DNA of 35,470 nucleotides from Chloroflexota bacterium. GTDB lineage: Bacteria; Chloroflexota; Limnocylindria; P2-11E. The stretch spans positions 1 to 35,470 of the forward strand of contig VBDX01000149.1 in assembly GCA_005881885.1 (NCBI GenBank), read 5' to 3'. This document shows positions 15,861-23,330 of this stretch, one piece after another. A program made the position numbers and the translations under genes. Position 1 is the stretch's first letter; each line of letters begins with the position of its first letter. Under the pieces are notes generated by a model. That model did not search any database, was not told the origin of the DNA, and saw only the letters and a program-made list of their open reading frames with translations.

Positions 15861-15993
15861 GGGAGACCTCCCGTGATGCGGTTCTCGATCCCCATACGGA
15901 CAAGCCGCTAACGCGGATGAGCAGGTTCGCGGAAGTTTTCGGAGTGGTTGTCACGGGACGTCCTACAGTTCGGTTGACAACGGGAGGCCACCG

Positions 15994-16146
15994 ATGAAGA
16001 CGAAATCGATCCGCCTCAACGCGGCGGTCGAGCGCTATCGACGCGAGCAGTTGTTCGAGATTGCGGATGCCGCGTATTGCCGTGGCCTCGGCAAAAGGGA
16101 CCCGGACATGGCCGCGTGGGGAAGCGCTCTCGGCGACGGGCTCTAG
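15994..16146 (+). CDS. Hypothetical small protein, 50 aa
   Basis: ATG start with a strong CGGGAGG site nine bases upstream; 50 residues. The N-terminal half is basic and helical (MKTKSIRLNAAVERYRREQL), the rest has EIADAAYCRGLGKRDPDMAAW. Sequence looks like a genuine short protein with typical local codon use, but I recognise no family. It precedes the glyoxalase-like gene by 16 nt and may be cotranscribed with it. Confidence 0.55.
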   Translation: MKTKSIRLNAAVERYRREQLFEIADAAYCRGLGKRDPDMAAWGSALGDGL

Positions 16147-16162
16147 GTACTAGCCTCGATTC

Positions 16163-16555
16163 ATGCCGGCCCTCGCCGCCATCGGGATCGTGACCCGCGA
16201 CATGAAGGAGTCGGTGCGCTTTTACCGTCTGCTGGGCATCGACGTGGCTGATGCTGCCGACGACCACCTCGACGCGACCCTCCCGAGCGGCATTCGCCTC
16301 ATGTGGGACACGCTCGAGCTGATCAAGCAGCTCGATCCCGACTGGGTCGATCCCAAGGGACACCGCATGGGTCTGGCGTTCGAGTGTTCCTCGCCCGGAG
16401 AGGTCGACGCAACGCACGCGCGCGTCGTGCGCGCTGGATTTCGCTCGAAGAAGGATCCGTGGGACGCGTTCTGGGGTCAACGCTATGCGCAGATCGTCGA
16501 CCCCGACGACAACGTGGTGGATCTCTTCGCACAGCTTCCGACCGCGACCGCGTGA
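16163..16555 (+). CDS. VOC-superfamily (glyoxalase/bleomycin-resistance-like) protein
   Basis: 130 residues forming two beta-alpha-beta-beta-beta units. The start PALAAIGIVTRDMKESVRFYRLLG is the classic first motif, and RYAQIVDPDDNVVDLFAQL is the classic end. The middle GHRMGLAFECSSPGEVDATHARVVRAGF is the second unit. The residue at the usual first metal-ligand position is isoleucine-glycine rather than histidine or glutamine, so a glyoxalase reaction is uncertain; many such proteins bind small ligands or drugs. Its 3' end overlaps the antisense remnant of the vapC toxin gene. Confidence 0.85.
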   Translation: MPALAAIGIVTRDMKESVRFYRLLGIDVADAADDHLDATLPSGIRLMWDTLELIKQLDPDWVDPKGHRMGLAFECSSPGEVDATHARVVRAGFRSKKDPWDAFWGQRYAQIVDPDDNVVDLFAQLPTATA

Positions 16556-16632
16556 AATAGAAAGAGGCGGCTCGCGTGGTAGTGATCGGGACGATCGAGT
16601 TGTGCGACGAGCGCCGACGCGTCGACAAACAT
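16483..16632 (-). pseudogene. vapC: Truncated PIN-domain toxin (VapC) remnant
   Basis: Directly after the antitoxin stop (2-nt gap), an ATG at 16632 begins MFVDASALVAQLDRPDHYHA, a typical PIN-domain start with the first metal-binding Asp (D4) intact. After about 26 residues the frame runs antisense into the end of the glyoxalase gene and stops at 16483 after 49 codons. The rest of the domain (about 80-100 residues with the remaining acidic residues) is absent, so no active ribonuclease can be made. The breakpoint falls almost exactly at the glyoxalase stop codon, which suggests a deletion or a neighbouring insertion. Confidence 0.65.
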
Positions 16633-16634
16633 AG

Positions 16635-16904
16635 TCACCGGCGACGGCGGCGGTTGGCCTGTTGTTCGTAGGCGTCAGCGAGATAGCGGTCGTGATTCGT
16701 GCCGATATCGGTCCCGCCGGCGGGATCGCTGTATCGACCCATCGCTGCGAGGGCGCGGTGGATCCTGGCCTCGCGATCGTCTTCGAGGACGTAACGATCG
16801 ATGGCATCGCGAATCACACTGGCCAGCGAACGGCCCGAGCTGTTTGCTCTGCGCCGCAACCGTTTCTCCTGCTCCTCGGTTAGCTGCACCTGGATACGCT
16901 TCAT
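16635..16904 (-). CDS. vapB: VapB-type ribbon-helix-helix antitoxin
   Basis: 89 residues, ATG at 16904; the longer open frame is discarded because MKRIQVQLTEEQEKRLRRRA is the standard RHH start. The N-terminal strand IQVQLTEEQ binds DNA in dimers; the helices run through SLASVIRDAIDRYV. The C-terminal part (ALAAMGRYSDPAGGTD, NHDRYLADAYEQQ) matches the toxin-wrapping tail of VapB proteins that pair with PIN toxins. The partner toxin gene just downstream is truncated, so this antitoxin is now apparently solitary. It may still act as an autorepressor. Confidence 0.82.
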   Translation of the reverse strand: MKRIQVQLTEEQEKRLRRRANSSGRSLASVIRDAIDRYVLEDDREARIHRALAAMGRYSDPAGGTDIGTNHDRYLADAYEQQANRRRRR

Positions 16905-16930
16905 GCCATTACTTTTATCACCTCTCTCAG

Positions 16931-17860
16931 TCAGCCCTTGGCGTCGAGCACCGTGAGCCCCGCGGGCCGCGTACGCAGCCACTCTCGTCCGCGCACGAGC
17001 GCGCGGACCGTCTCGACGAACTCACGTCCCGCACGGGTAAGGCGGCGATCGCGCCGGTTCGCGAAGCCGATCGTGCGCGTGAGCGGATCCGCGAGCCGCA
17101 CCGCGCGCAGCGGACCCGCGGGTTCGATCACCAGGCTGGGCACGATGGCCACGCCGAGGCCCGCCGCCGCAAGGCGGAGCACGCCGTCCATCTCGCCACC
17201 CTCGAGAGCGAGAGTCGGCTCGAACCCCGCGCGCCGGAAGGCCGCGAGCGTCGTTGCGCGCAGGTCATAGCCGTCGCGGAACATCACGAGGGGAACGCCC
17301 TTGAGATCAGCCACACCTATCGTCTTGCGCGACGCGAGCGGGTGGTCAGCGGCGACGGCGACAACGAGCTCCTCGCGCAGCAGCGGCGTCGTCTCGAGCA
17401 CCTCATGCCGCAACGGCAGGATCACGAGCGCGATGTCGAGCGCCCCTTGCTCGAGCTCACGCACGAGGTCACGCGAGCCCGCCTCGTGGAGCACGAGATC
17501 GACACCGGGAAATGCGACGTGGAAGCGCGCGAGCGCCGGCGGCAGCAGCGTCGTGGTCAGAGACGGTGTCGCGCCGACAGCGAGCCGACCAAGCCGTAGA
17601 TCGGCGAGCTCGCGCACCTCGAGGGCGGCGCCGTCAACGTCCGCGAGCACGCGGCGCGCCCAAGGAAGCAGCACCTCGCCCGCGGAGGTGAGCGCCACAT
17701 TGCCCTTCATGCGGTGAAAGAGCGGAGTACCGAGCTCTTTCTCGAGCACGCGGATCGCTCGGGATACGGAAGGCTGTGCGATCCGCAGGTTTCGCGCGGC
17801 CTTGGTGAAGTGCCGCTGCTCGGCCACCGCTACGAAGTACTTGAGCTGGTGGAACTCCAT
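16931..17860 (-). CDS. LysR-family transcriptional regulator
   Basis: 309 residues from the ATG at 17860; a longer frame to 17956 adds unrelated residues. MEFHQLKYFVAVAEQRHFTKAA and AQPSVSRAIRVLEKELGTPLFHR form the winged helix-turn-helix; the effector domain (about 90-295) has GATPSLTTTLLPPALARFH, DIALVILPL and AAAGLGVAIVPSLV. It resembles the CynR/CbbR-like subgroup. It is divergent from sdhC with only 80 bp between, and a LysR-type box lies in that gap, so control of the sdh operon as well as itself is plausible. Ligand is unknown. Confidence 0.9.
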   Translation of the reverse strand: MEFHQLKYFVAVAEQRHFTKAARNLRIAQPSVSRAIRVLEKELGTPLFHRMKGNVALTSAGEVLLPWARRVLADVDGAALEVRELADLRLGRLAVGATPSLTTTLLPPALARFHVAFPGVDLVLHEAGSRDLVRELEQGALDIALVILPLRHEVLETTPLLREELVVAVAADHPLASRKTIGVADLKGVPLVMFRDGYDLRATTLAAFRRAGFEPTLALEGGEMDGVLRLAAAGLGVAIVPSLVIEPAGPLRAVRLADPLTRTIGFANRRDRRLTRAGREFVETVRALVRGREWLRTRPAGLTVLDAKG

Positions 17861-17866
17861 GTGGTC

Positions 17867-17881
17867 ATAGCCTACTGCTAT
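17867..17881. promoter_or_regulatory. LysR-type T-N11-A binding box
   Basis: ATAGC-CTACT-GCTAT is a perfect 5-bp inverted repeat with a 5-bp centre and contains the T-N11-A core expected for LysR regulators. It sits 7 bp upstream of the LysR ATG and 60 bp before the sdhC start, suited to autoregulation and possibly sdh control. Confidence 0.5.
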
Positions 17882-17940
17882 CGCAGCGAGCGCATCGAAA
17901 CCTTTGCGTTCTCGACGACGAGCGCCCACCATCGGCGGCG

Positions 17941-18714
17941 GTGGCGACGACATCACTCAGGGCAGGCGTGCGAAGTGTGGTGCCCGAGCGCAGGGACCTC
18001 TGGTGGCTCGAGCCTCTCGTCATCGTCGTCGTGCTCGGCACATTCGTCCTCTATTCCGTGTACGCCGGCCTCGCGAACGCGAACTACTTCTACGAGCCGT
18101 ATCTCTCGCCCCTGTACTCGCCGTGCATCACCGCGAACTGCGTGCATCCGCATCTGCCGATCGTCGGGTCGTACTGGAACCTCTCGCCGGCGATCCTCAT
18201 CGTCGCCTTCCCGCTCGCGTTCCGTGTCACCTGTTACTACTACCGCCGCTCGTACTACCGCGCCTTCTTCTGGGCGCCGCCCGCGTGCGCGATACCCGAT
18301 GCGCGAAAGTCGTACGCCGGCGAGACGCGTTTCCCATTCCTTATCCAGAACCTCCACCGCTACGCGCTGATCTTCGCGACCCTGCTCCTCGCGTTCCTCT
18401 GGTGGGACACGTTCCTGGCGTTCAATTTCAACGGCCGCTTCGGCATTGGCCTCGGCTCGCTCCTCTTGCTCACCAACGTCGTGCTGCTCTCGGGCTACTC
18501 CGCGAGCTGTCACTCGCTGCGCTATCTCGTCGGTGGCTACCTTGACAGCTTCCACCGCGCGTCTTTGCGTTACCGCCTCTGGAGCTGGGCGAACTGGCTG
18601 AACGCAAGGCACGCGCGCTGGGCGTGGGCGAGCCTGGTGGTGGTCGGCCTCACCGATCTCTACATCCGGCTTCTTTCGATGGGCGTGCTGACCGATCTGA
18701 GGATCGTCTTCTAA
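17941..18714 (+). CDS. sdhC: Succinate dehydrogenase membrane subunit, mycobacterial Sdh1 type
   Basis: 257 residues, five or so transmembrane helices, GTG start at 17941. It anchors the soluble SdhAB pair to the membrane and passes electrons to quinone. It does not resemble the short SdhC/SdhD pair of proteobacteria; ANYFYEPYLSPLYSPC, RVTCYYYRRSYYRAFFW and LLSGYSASCHSLRYLVGG are characteristic of the single-anchor type in Actinobacteria and Chloroflexota. A Cys/His-rich loop (C62, C67, H69, H71) and further C98, C116, H139, C190 and H191 could hold a membrane-embedded Rieske-like cluster, as I recall being reported for mycobacterial Sdh1. The stop TAA shares a base with the sdhA ATG. Confidence 0.85.
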   Translation: MATTSLRAGVRSVVPERRDLWWLEPLVIVVVLGTFVLYSVYAGLANANYFYEPYLSPLYSPCITANCVHPHLPIVGSYWNLSPAILIVAFPLAFRVTCYYYRRSYYRAFFWAPPACAIPDARKSYAGETRFPFLIQNLHRYALIFATLLLAFLWWDTFLAFNFNGRFGIGLGSLLLLTNVVLLSGYSASCHSLRYLVGGYLDSFHRASLRYRLWSWANWLNARHARWAWASLVVVGLTDLYIRLLSMGVLTDLRIVF

Positions 18715-20558
18715 TGGCCGAGATCAACACCGCCACCTATGACGTCGTAGTGGTGGGTGCGGGCGGTGCGGGACTGCGTGCCGCGATCGAGGCGCACGGC
18801 GCCGGCGCAAAGACCGCGGTCGTCTGCAAGTCGCTCCTCGGGAAGGCCCACACGGTGATGGCTGAGGGCGGCATCGCCGCGGCACTCGGGAACGTCTGGC
18901 AGGAGGACAACTGGAAGGTCCATTTCCGGGACACCATGCGCGGGGGCAAGCTGCTGAACAACTGGCGCATGGCGCAACTGCACGCGCAGGAGGCTCCGGA
19001 CCGGGTGCTCGAGCTCGAGGAGTGGGGCGCGCTCTTCGACCGCACGAAGGACGGCCTCATCCTGCAGCGCGACTTCGGTGGGCATAGATACGCACGCCTC
19101 GCGCACGTCGGCGATCGCACCGGGCTCGAGATGATCCGGACGCTCCAGGACCATCTCGTCGCGCAGGGCATCGACGTCTTCATGGAGTGCACGGTCCGGC
19201 ACCTTCTCACCGACGGCGGCCGCGTGGCCGGCGCGATCGCCTACTGGCGCCAGTCCGGCGCGCTCCTCCTCTTCCAAGCGAAGGCCGTCGTCCTCGCGAC
19301 CGGCGGCGTTGGCAAGGCCTGGAAGGTCACGTCGAACTCCTGGGAATACACCGGCGACGGCATGGCCATGGCGCTCGAAGCCGGCGCGGATCTCATCGAC
19401 ATGGAGATGACGCAGTTCCACCCGACCGGCATGATCTGGCCGCCGTCGGTTCGCGGGCTCCTCGTCACCGAAGGCGTGCGCGGCGACGGCGGCACGCTCC
19501 GGAATGCGAGTGGCGAGCGCTTCATGTTCAAGTACATCCCCGAGTTCTTCCGGGCCGAAACGGCGGACAACGAAGCCGAGGCCGACCGCTGGTTCGAGGA
19601 CAAAAGGAACAACCGCCGCACGCCGGACCTCCTACCGCGGGATGAGGTCGCGCGCGCGATCAACTCCGAGGTGAAGGCCGGCCGCGGCACGGAGCATGGC
19701 GGCGTGTTCCTGGACATCGCGACGCGCCGCCCCGCCGACTATATCAAGCGGCGGCTCCCGTCCATGTACCACCAGTTCAAGGAGCTCGCCGACGTCGACA
19801 TCACCAAGGAGCAGATGGAGATCGGCCCGACGCTCCACTACATCATGGGCGGCATCCGGGTCGATCCCGACACCGCCGCCGCGACCATCCCCGGCCTCTA
19901 CGCGGCGGGCGAGGTCGCGGCGGGGATGCACGGCGCGAATCGCCTCGGCGGCAACTCGCTCTCGGACCTGCTCGTGTTCGGCCGCCGCGCGGGAGAGGCC
20001 GCGGCGGAGTACGTGAAGGGCGCGAGCACGGTGCGCATCGACGATGCGCAAGTTGATGCGTTCGCCAAGCGACTGACGGAGCCGTTCGAGCGGCCGGGCG
20101 ACGAGAATCCGTACGCGATCCATGCGGACCTGCAGGAGACGATGCACGACCTTGTCGGGATCATCCGCAAGAAAGAGGAGCTCGAGGAGGCGCTCGCGCA
20201 GCTCGAGCGCTTGCGCTCGCGAGCCAGTCGCGTCCGCGTCACCGGAACACGCCGCTACAACCCGGGGTGGCACCTCGCGCTCGATCTGGAGAACCTTATT
20301 GGCATGGCCGAAGTCGTCGCGCGCAGCGCCCTCCTGCGCACGGAGAGCCGCGGGGGACACACCCGCGAGGACTTCCCCAAAGCCGATCCGGATTGGGGGA
20401 CAAAGAACGTGGTCACGCGCAAGCGTGACGGTCGACTCGCGCTCACAACGGAGCCGATCCCGGCCGTGCCGCCGGAGCTGCGCGAGCTCATCGGCGAAGA
20501 CAAGCCACAAGAGATGGTCGCTACCGGCGAGCCCGCCGTGATTGGGGGGAAGGAATGA
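18714..20558 (+). CDS. sdhA: Succinate dehydrogenase/fumarate reductase flavoprotein subunit
   Basis: 614 residues. FAD motif VVVVGAGGAG (about 11-20); covalent FAD histidine H46 in KAHTVMAEGG; substrate-site motif QFHPTGM; HYIMGGI, carrying a substrate-binding His; and the HGANRLGGNSLSDLLVFG motif that positions the catalytic Arg and FAD. The length and the C-terminal RRYNPGWHLALDLENL region fit the Actinobacteria-type SdhA. It oxidises succinate to fumarate at the inner membrane face as part of the TCA cycle and respiratory chain. The ATG at 18714 overlaps the sdhC stop (TAATG); the frame opens earlier but inside sdhC. Its own stop overlaps an ATG at 20555 (ATGA). Confidence 0.96.
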   Translation: MAEINTATYDVVVVGAGGAGLRAAIEAHGAGAKTAVVCKSLLGKAHTVMAEGGIAAALGNVWQEDNWKVHFRDTMRGGKLLNNWRMAQLHAQEAPDRVLELEEWGALFDRTKDGLILQRDFGGHRYARLAHVGDRTGLEMIRTLQDHLVAQGIDVFMECTVRHLLTDGGRVAGAIAYWRQSGALLLFQAKAVVLATGGVGKAWKVTSNSWEYTGDGMAMALEAGADLIDMEMTQFHPTGMIWPPSVRGLLVTEGVRGDGGTLRNASGERFMFKYIPEFFRAETADNEAEADRWFEDKRNNRRTPDLLPRDEVARAINSEVKAGRGTEHGGVFLDIATRRPADYIKRRLPSMYHQFKELADVDITKEQMEIGPTLHYIMGGIRVDPDTAAATIPGLYAAGEVAAGMHGANRLGGNSLSDLLVFGRRAGEAAAEYVKGASTVRIDDAQVDAFAKRLTEPFERPGDENPYAIHADLQETMHDLVGIIRKKEELEEALAQLERLRSRASRVRVTGTRRYNPGWHLALDLENLIGMAEVVARSALLRTESRGGHTREDFPKADPDWGTKNVVTRKRDGRLALTTEPIPAVPPELRELIGEDKPQEMVATGEPAVIGGKE

Positions 20559-21409
20559 CTTCTGAGGGGGCAGTCGCTTCGCGCCCAGGGGCCCCTTCCC
20601 CTGCTCCTCGAACCCCCGAGGTCAGGATGAAGATCTGGCGCGGGGAGGGCTCGGCGGGCGAGCACGTCGAGTACGTCGTCCCTATCGATGCGGGCATGGT
20701 CGTCCTCGACGTCGTCCACCGTATCCAGGCGACCCACGCCCCGGATCTCGCGGTGCGCTGGAACTGCAAGGCCGGGAAGTGCGGTTCATGCAGCGCCGAA
20801 GTGAATGGGGCGCCGAAGCTCATGTGCATGACGCGGATGAGCGAGTTCGCGACAGGGGAGGCGATCACAGTCTCGCCAGTGAGAACGTTCCCGCTCATCA
20901 AAGACCTCGTGACCGATGTCTCCTTCAACTACGAGAAGGCCAAGACGATCCCGCCGTTCAAACCGAAGCCGAAGGACCCCGACGGCAAGCGGCGGATGTA
21001 CCAGGAGGACGTGGACCGAGTACAGGAATTCCACAAATGCATCGAGTGCTTCCTCTGCCAGGACGTGTGCCACGTCATCCGCGATCACGAGGAGAACAAG
21101 CCGTCGTTCTCCGGTCCACGCTTCTTCGTCCGGCTTGCCGCGCTCGAGATGCATCCGCTCGATACGAACGACCGGCTCGACCTCATCCGTGCGAAGCACG
21201 GCTTGGGCTTCTGCAACATCACCAAGTGCTGCACCGAGGTCTGCCCGGAGGACATCCACATCACCGACAACGCGATCATTCCGCTCAAGGAGCGTGTCGT
21301 GACGGCGCAGTACGACCCGATCGCATGGGCGCTCCGCCGCATCCGTCGGACGGGCCCGGCTTTGCCGGCCCCGTCCGTGCCCCCATCAAAGGAGCCGCCA
21401 TCCGCCTGA
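20555..21409 (+). CDS. sdhB: Succinate dehydrogenase iron-sulfur subunit
   Basis: 284 residues from the coupled ATG at 20555. [2Fe-2S] site: C71, C76, C79 in CKAGKCGSC and C91. The second cluster motif is CIECFLCQDVC, and the third CNITKCCTEVCP; together they supply the [4Fe-4S] and [3Fe-4S] clusters. Residues 1-24 are a Pro/Ala/Gly-rich, family-unlike leader encoded by a GC-rich segment. A second ATG at 20627, with GAGG upstream, gives MKIWRGEG and may be the true start; the intervening 68 bp would then be a spacer. It transfers electrons from SdhA flavin to the membrane subunit. The C-terminus ends in a Pro/Ser tail. Confidence 0.93.
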   Translation: MTSEGAVASRPGAPSPAPRTPEVRMKIWRGEGSAGEHVEYVVPIDAGMVVLDVVHRIQATHAPDLAVRWNCKAGKCGSCSAEVNGAPKLMCMTRMSEFATGEAITVSPVRTFPLIKDLVTDVSFNYEKAKTIPPFKPKPKDPDGKRRMYQEDVDRVQEFHKCIECFLCQDVCHVIRDHEENKPSFSGPRFFVRLAALEMHPLDTNDRLDLIRAKHGLGFCNITKCCTEVCPEDIHITDNAIIPLKERVVTAQYDPIAWALRRIRRTGPALPAPSVPPSKEPPSA

Positions 21410-21426
21410 CCGGGCGCGGCGCCTTC

Positions 21427-21576
21427 ATGACGATCGCGGCGCTCGTCCTCCTTACGGTGCTATTGGGTGCGGTGGTGCTGCCTGCGATGTCGCGCGGAGG
21501 GTTCATCGAGCTCCTCGGTGTTGCCGCGATCTGTCTCGCTGTCCTGCTTGGGGAGCGCTGGCTCCGGAGCCGCTAG
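21427..21576 (+). CDS. 49-residue two-helix membrane protein downstream of sdhB
   Basis: ATG at 21427, 17 nt after sdhB. MTIAALVLLTVLLGAVVLPA and IELLGVAAICLAVLLG form two hydrophobic helices, with a short loop SRGG and a basic end ERWLRSR. It has no family I recognise. Position after sdhCAB and size suggest a small membrane anchor of the complex; mycobacterial succinate dehydrogenases have a small SdhF-type anchor, but similarity cannot be judged by eye. The frame is open across sdhB in another phase, so the real length is uncertain. Confidence 0.5.
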   Translation: MTIAALVLLTVLLGAVVLPAMSRGGFIELLGVAAICLAVLLGERWLRSR

Positions 21577-21586
21577 CGCGGCGCGA

Positions 21587-22471
21587 TCAGCGAATCCATT
21601 GCAGCGTGCAGATGTCGGGGCATCCCAGCGTGAGCTTCGTCGCGTAGGTCAGATCGAACTCGCGTCCGGCGACCTGCGGTCCACGGTCGACGACCGGCAC
21701 CGTCACCATGTTCGCGCCATAGCGGAGCGTCACCGGCGAGCCGCAGGGGAGCGTGCGGTGCGCGACGCCTTGAAGGGTCGTCGTGAGCGTCAGTCCGCAC
21801 GCGGTGCGGTTGCCAAAGAGTCCCGGACCGAAATACGACACGACGACCGTTGTGACCACCGGCGCCGGCGTGGGCGCCGGCGTTGGATCGGGAGGTGGCG
21901 GCGGTGGCGGGGTGCCATCCGCGTTGAGGACGGTGACCACCCAGAACACGCCGTAGTCCTCCATCCACTGCGCGCTCTCGATGAGCGGCCGCAGCGCGAT
22001 GCGATACGTCCCAGGCGCGGGCGGAGCGACGACGGCGAACTGGAACCATGCGACTTGATTCGGACCGACGTATGCGGCCGGTTGTGACGCGAGCCGGTTG
22101 AACCGCGGCCATCCCGTCGCGGGCGATCCGTTCGTGCCGTCACCACCTAGGTAACTCGCGCGATCCTGTCCGGGATCGGGGTTCCACGTGCCGAGGTATG
22201 CAGCTTCGCCCAAGCGCCCGGTGACCCAGCCGCGCGACCCGCTGTTATAGAAGGCGACGGTCGCGGTCGCCGTCGTTCCCGCACAGAGCGACATGTATCC
22301 ACTCTGTCCGTACCACGCGGCATGGAATCCGACGAGGCCGCTCGGCAACTGAGCGGGCGGCGGAATGCCCGGTCCGACGCTGCTGGCACAGGTCGCCGCG
22401 CGTGCGGGCACGAGCTGTGTGAGCGCCACCACGAGTGCGACGGCTGACAGGACTTTCGCAAGGGCACCCAC
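21587..22471 (-). CDS. Secreted protein with NBR1-Ig-like region and RlpA-like double-psi beta-barrel
   Basis: GTG at 22471 gives VGALAKVLSAVALVVALTQLVPARA, a clear signal peptide; a longer form from 22594 adds a non-signal-like N-terminus. The mature protein has an Ig-like domain (CAGTTATATVAFYNSGSRGW, SYLGGDGT, PGTYRIALRPL), a proline-rich linker and a C-terminal RlpA-like domain: SYFGPGLFGNRTACG, GVAHRTLPCGSPV and VPVVDRGPQVAGREFDL. The last motif carries the Asp conserved in the double-psi barrel of expansins and lytic transglycosylases. A cell-wall glycan-binding or cleaving role is likely. Cysteine pairs suggest disulfides. It is convergent with the sdh operon. Confidence 0.8.
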   Translation of the reverse strand: MGALAKVLSAVALVVALTQLVPARAATCASSVGPGIPPPAQLPSGLVGFHAAWYGQSGYMSLCAGTTATATVAFYNSGSRGWVTGRLGEAAYLGTWNPDPGQDRASYLGGDGTNGSPATGWPRFNRLASQPAAYVGPNQVAWFQFAVVAPPAPGTYRIALRPLIESAQWMEDYGVFWVVTVLNADGTPPPPPPPDPTPAPTPAPVVTTVVVSYFGPGLFGNRTACGLTLTTTLQGVAHRTLPCGSPVTLRYGANMVTVPVVDRGPQVAGREFDLTYATKLTLGCPDICTLQWIR

Positions 22472-22600
22472 GAAGTGTCTAACGAGAGAGCGCTGCCGGT
22501 GGTATGTCGGGGCGGTGTCCGCCGCAAGGTGTGGCCGCTCTCTTTGCAGGTGGTACCTCAACCGGAGGGGCACATTGACATATGACAAGGGCACAGCAGA

Positions 22601-22723
22601 ATGGATCGCGACGTCCGGGAGCTTGTGGACGAGTTGGCATTGCCGGGAATGCCCGGCGATCGCAGGTGGAAACGAATCGTCCTGCCAAAGCTTCGCCGTG
22701 GCGGCTTCGAAGAGGGAAGATGA
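22601..22723 (+). CDS. 40-residue ORF coupled to the HTH protein
   Basis: ATG at 22601, stop TGA sharing four bases (ATGA) with the next gene start at 22720. The product is charged (MDRDVRELVDELALPGM, then RRWKRIVLPKLRRGG). The second half resembles a small basic toxin or DNA-binding tail, but I recognise no family. The overlap is the strongest support. It could be an uORF that controls the HTH gene. Confidence 0.45.
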   Translation: MDRDVRELVDELALPGMPGDRRWKRIVLPKLRRGGFEEGR

Positions 22724-23244
22724 CCATCAAGAGAAAGAACCGCCGGTACATCGTCGATGTGCATTCGACACCGCTCTCCGTGCCCGTCACGGACGAAGTG
22801 CTGGAGGACTTCGCGATTGGGGCGGAAGAGGAGCGCCGCATCGCAGCACCATTCGCGTCTGCGAACCTTGCCACCAACACGCTTGATCTGGGCGCATCCG
22901 TGAAAGCGAGCGACCCAGGGGTAGCAGCAGCGGCCGCTCTAAGTGCCTTCAGGCGCGGCCTACGCAAAGCCCACGTGAAGAATGCGCTCGCGTCCGAAGT
23001 CGCTGTAGAGCTGGATCATGGGGACGGTCCTTTACGACAGCAGCTTCTCAGCGGCGCGGAGGTTGCGCGGAGGATCGGCGTCTCCCGTCAGCGGGTGAGC
23101 CAGCTCGCGGTGACGACCCACTTCCCCACGCCCCTCTCGACTGTGGGTGGATATCTCGTGTGGCGGTGGGGGGACATCGCCGATTGGGCGACGCTGCGCC
23201 GCCGTCGGACCACCAAACCGCGGCGCATCACGCGATCCGCGTAA
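22720..23244 (+). CDS. Helix-turn-helix DNA-binding protein of unknown family
   Basis: 174 residues from the ATG at 22720 with AGAGGGA just upstream; a longer in-frame start at 22582 is unlikely. The first 120 residues are unfamiliar (YIVDVHSTPLSVPVTDEVLEDF, SDPGVAAAAALSAFRRGL). The C-terminal 60 residues carry an HTH: SGAEVARRIGVSRQRVSQLAV, followed by a wing-like VGGYLVWRWGDIADW. This resembles excisionase/MerR-type or antitoxin DNA-binding modules. With the coupled 40-residue ORF it has the layout of a small regulatory or toxin-antitoxin pair, but neither half is assigned. Confidence 0.6.
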   Translation: MTIKRKNRRYIVDVHSTPLSVPVTDEVLEDFAIGAEEERRIAAPFASANLATNTLDLGASVKASDPGVAAAAALSAFRRGLRKAHVKNALASEVAVELDHGDGPLRQQLLSGAEVARRIGVSRQRVSQLAVTTHFPTPLSTVGGYLVWRWGDIADWATLRRRRTTKPRRITRSA

Positions 23245-23330
23245 GGACCCGCTGAACTTTTCGCTGATAGCCGAATGATCCCAGGTCATACTCGTGCCAG
23301 GCGTACGGTCATGACGCAGGAAGGGCAAGG

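Noticed and set aside
15974-15999. TTGACA just before the 50-residue ORF at 15994
   Set aside because: A -10 at proper spacing would fall inside the ORF and does not match consensus.
22575-22603. TTGACA near the RlpA-like/HTH divergent region as a promoter
   Set aside because: No acceptable -10 at 15-19 bp spacing on the plus strand; the region may hold promoters but I cannot place them.
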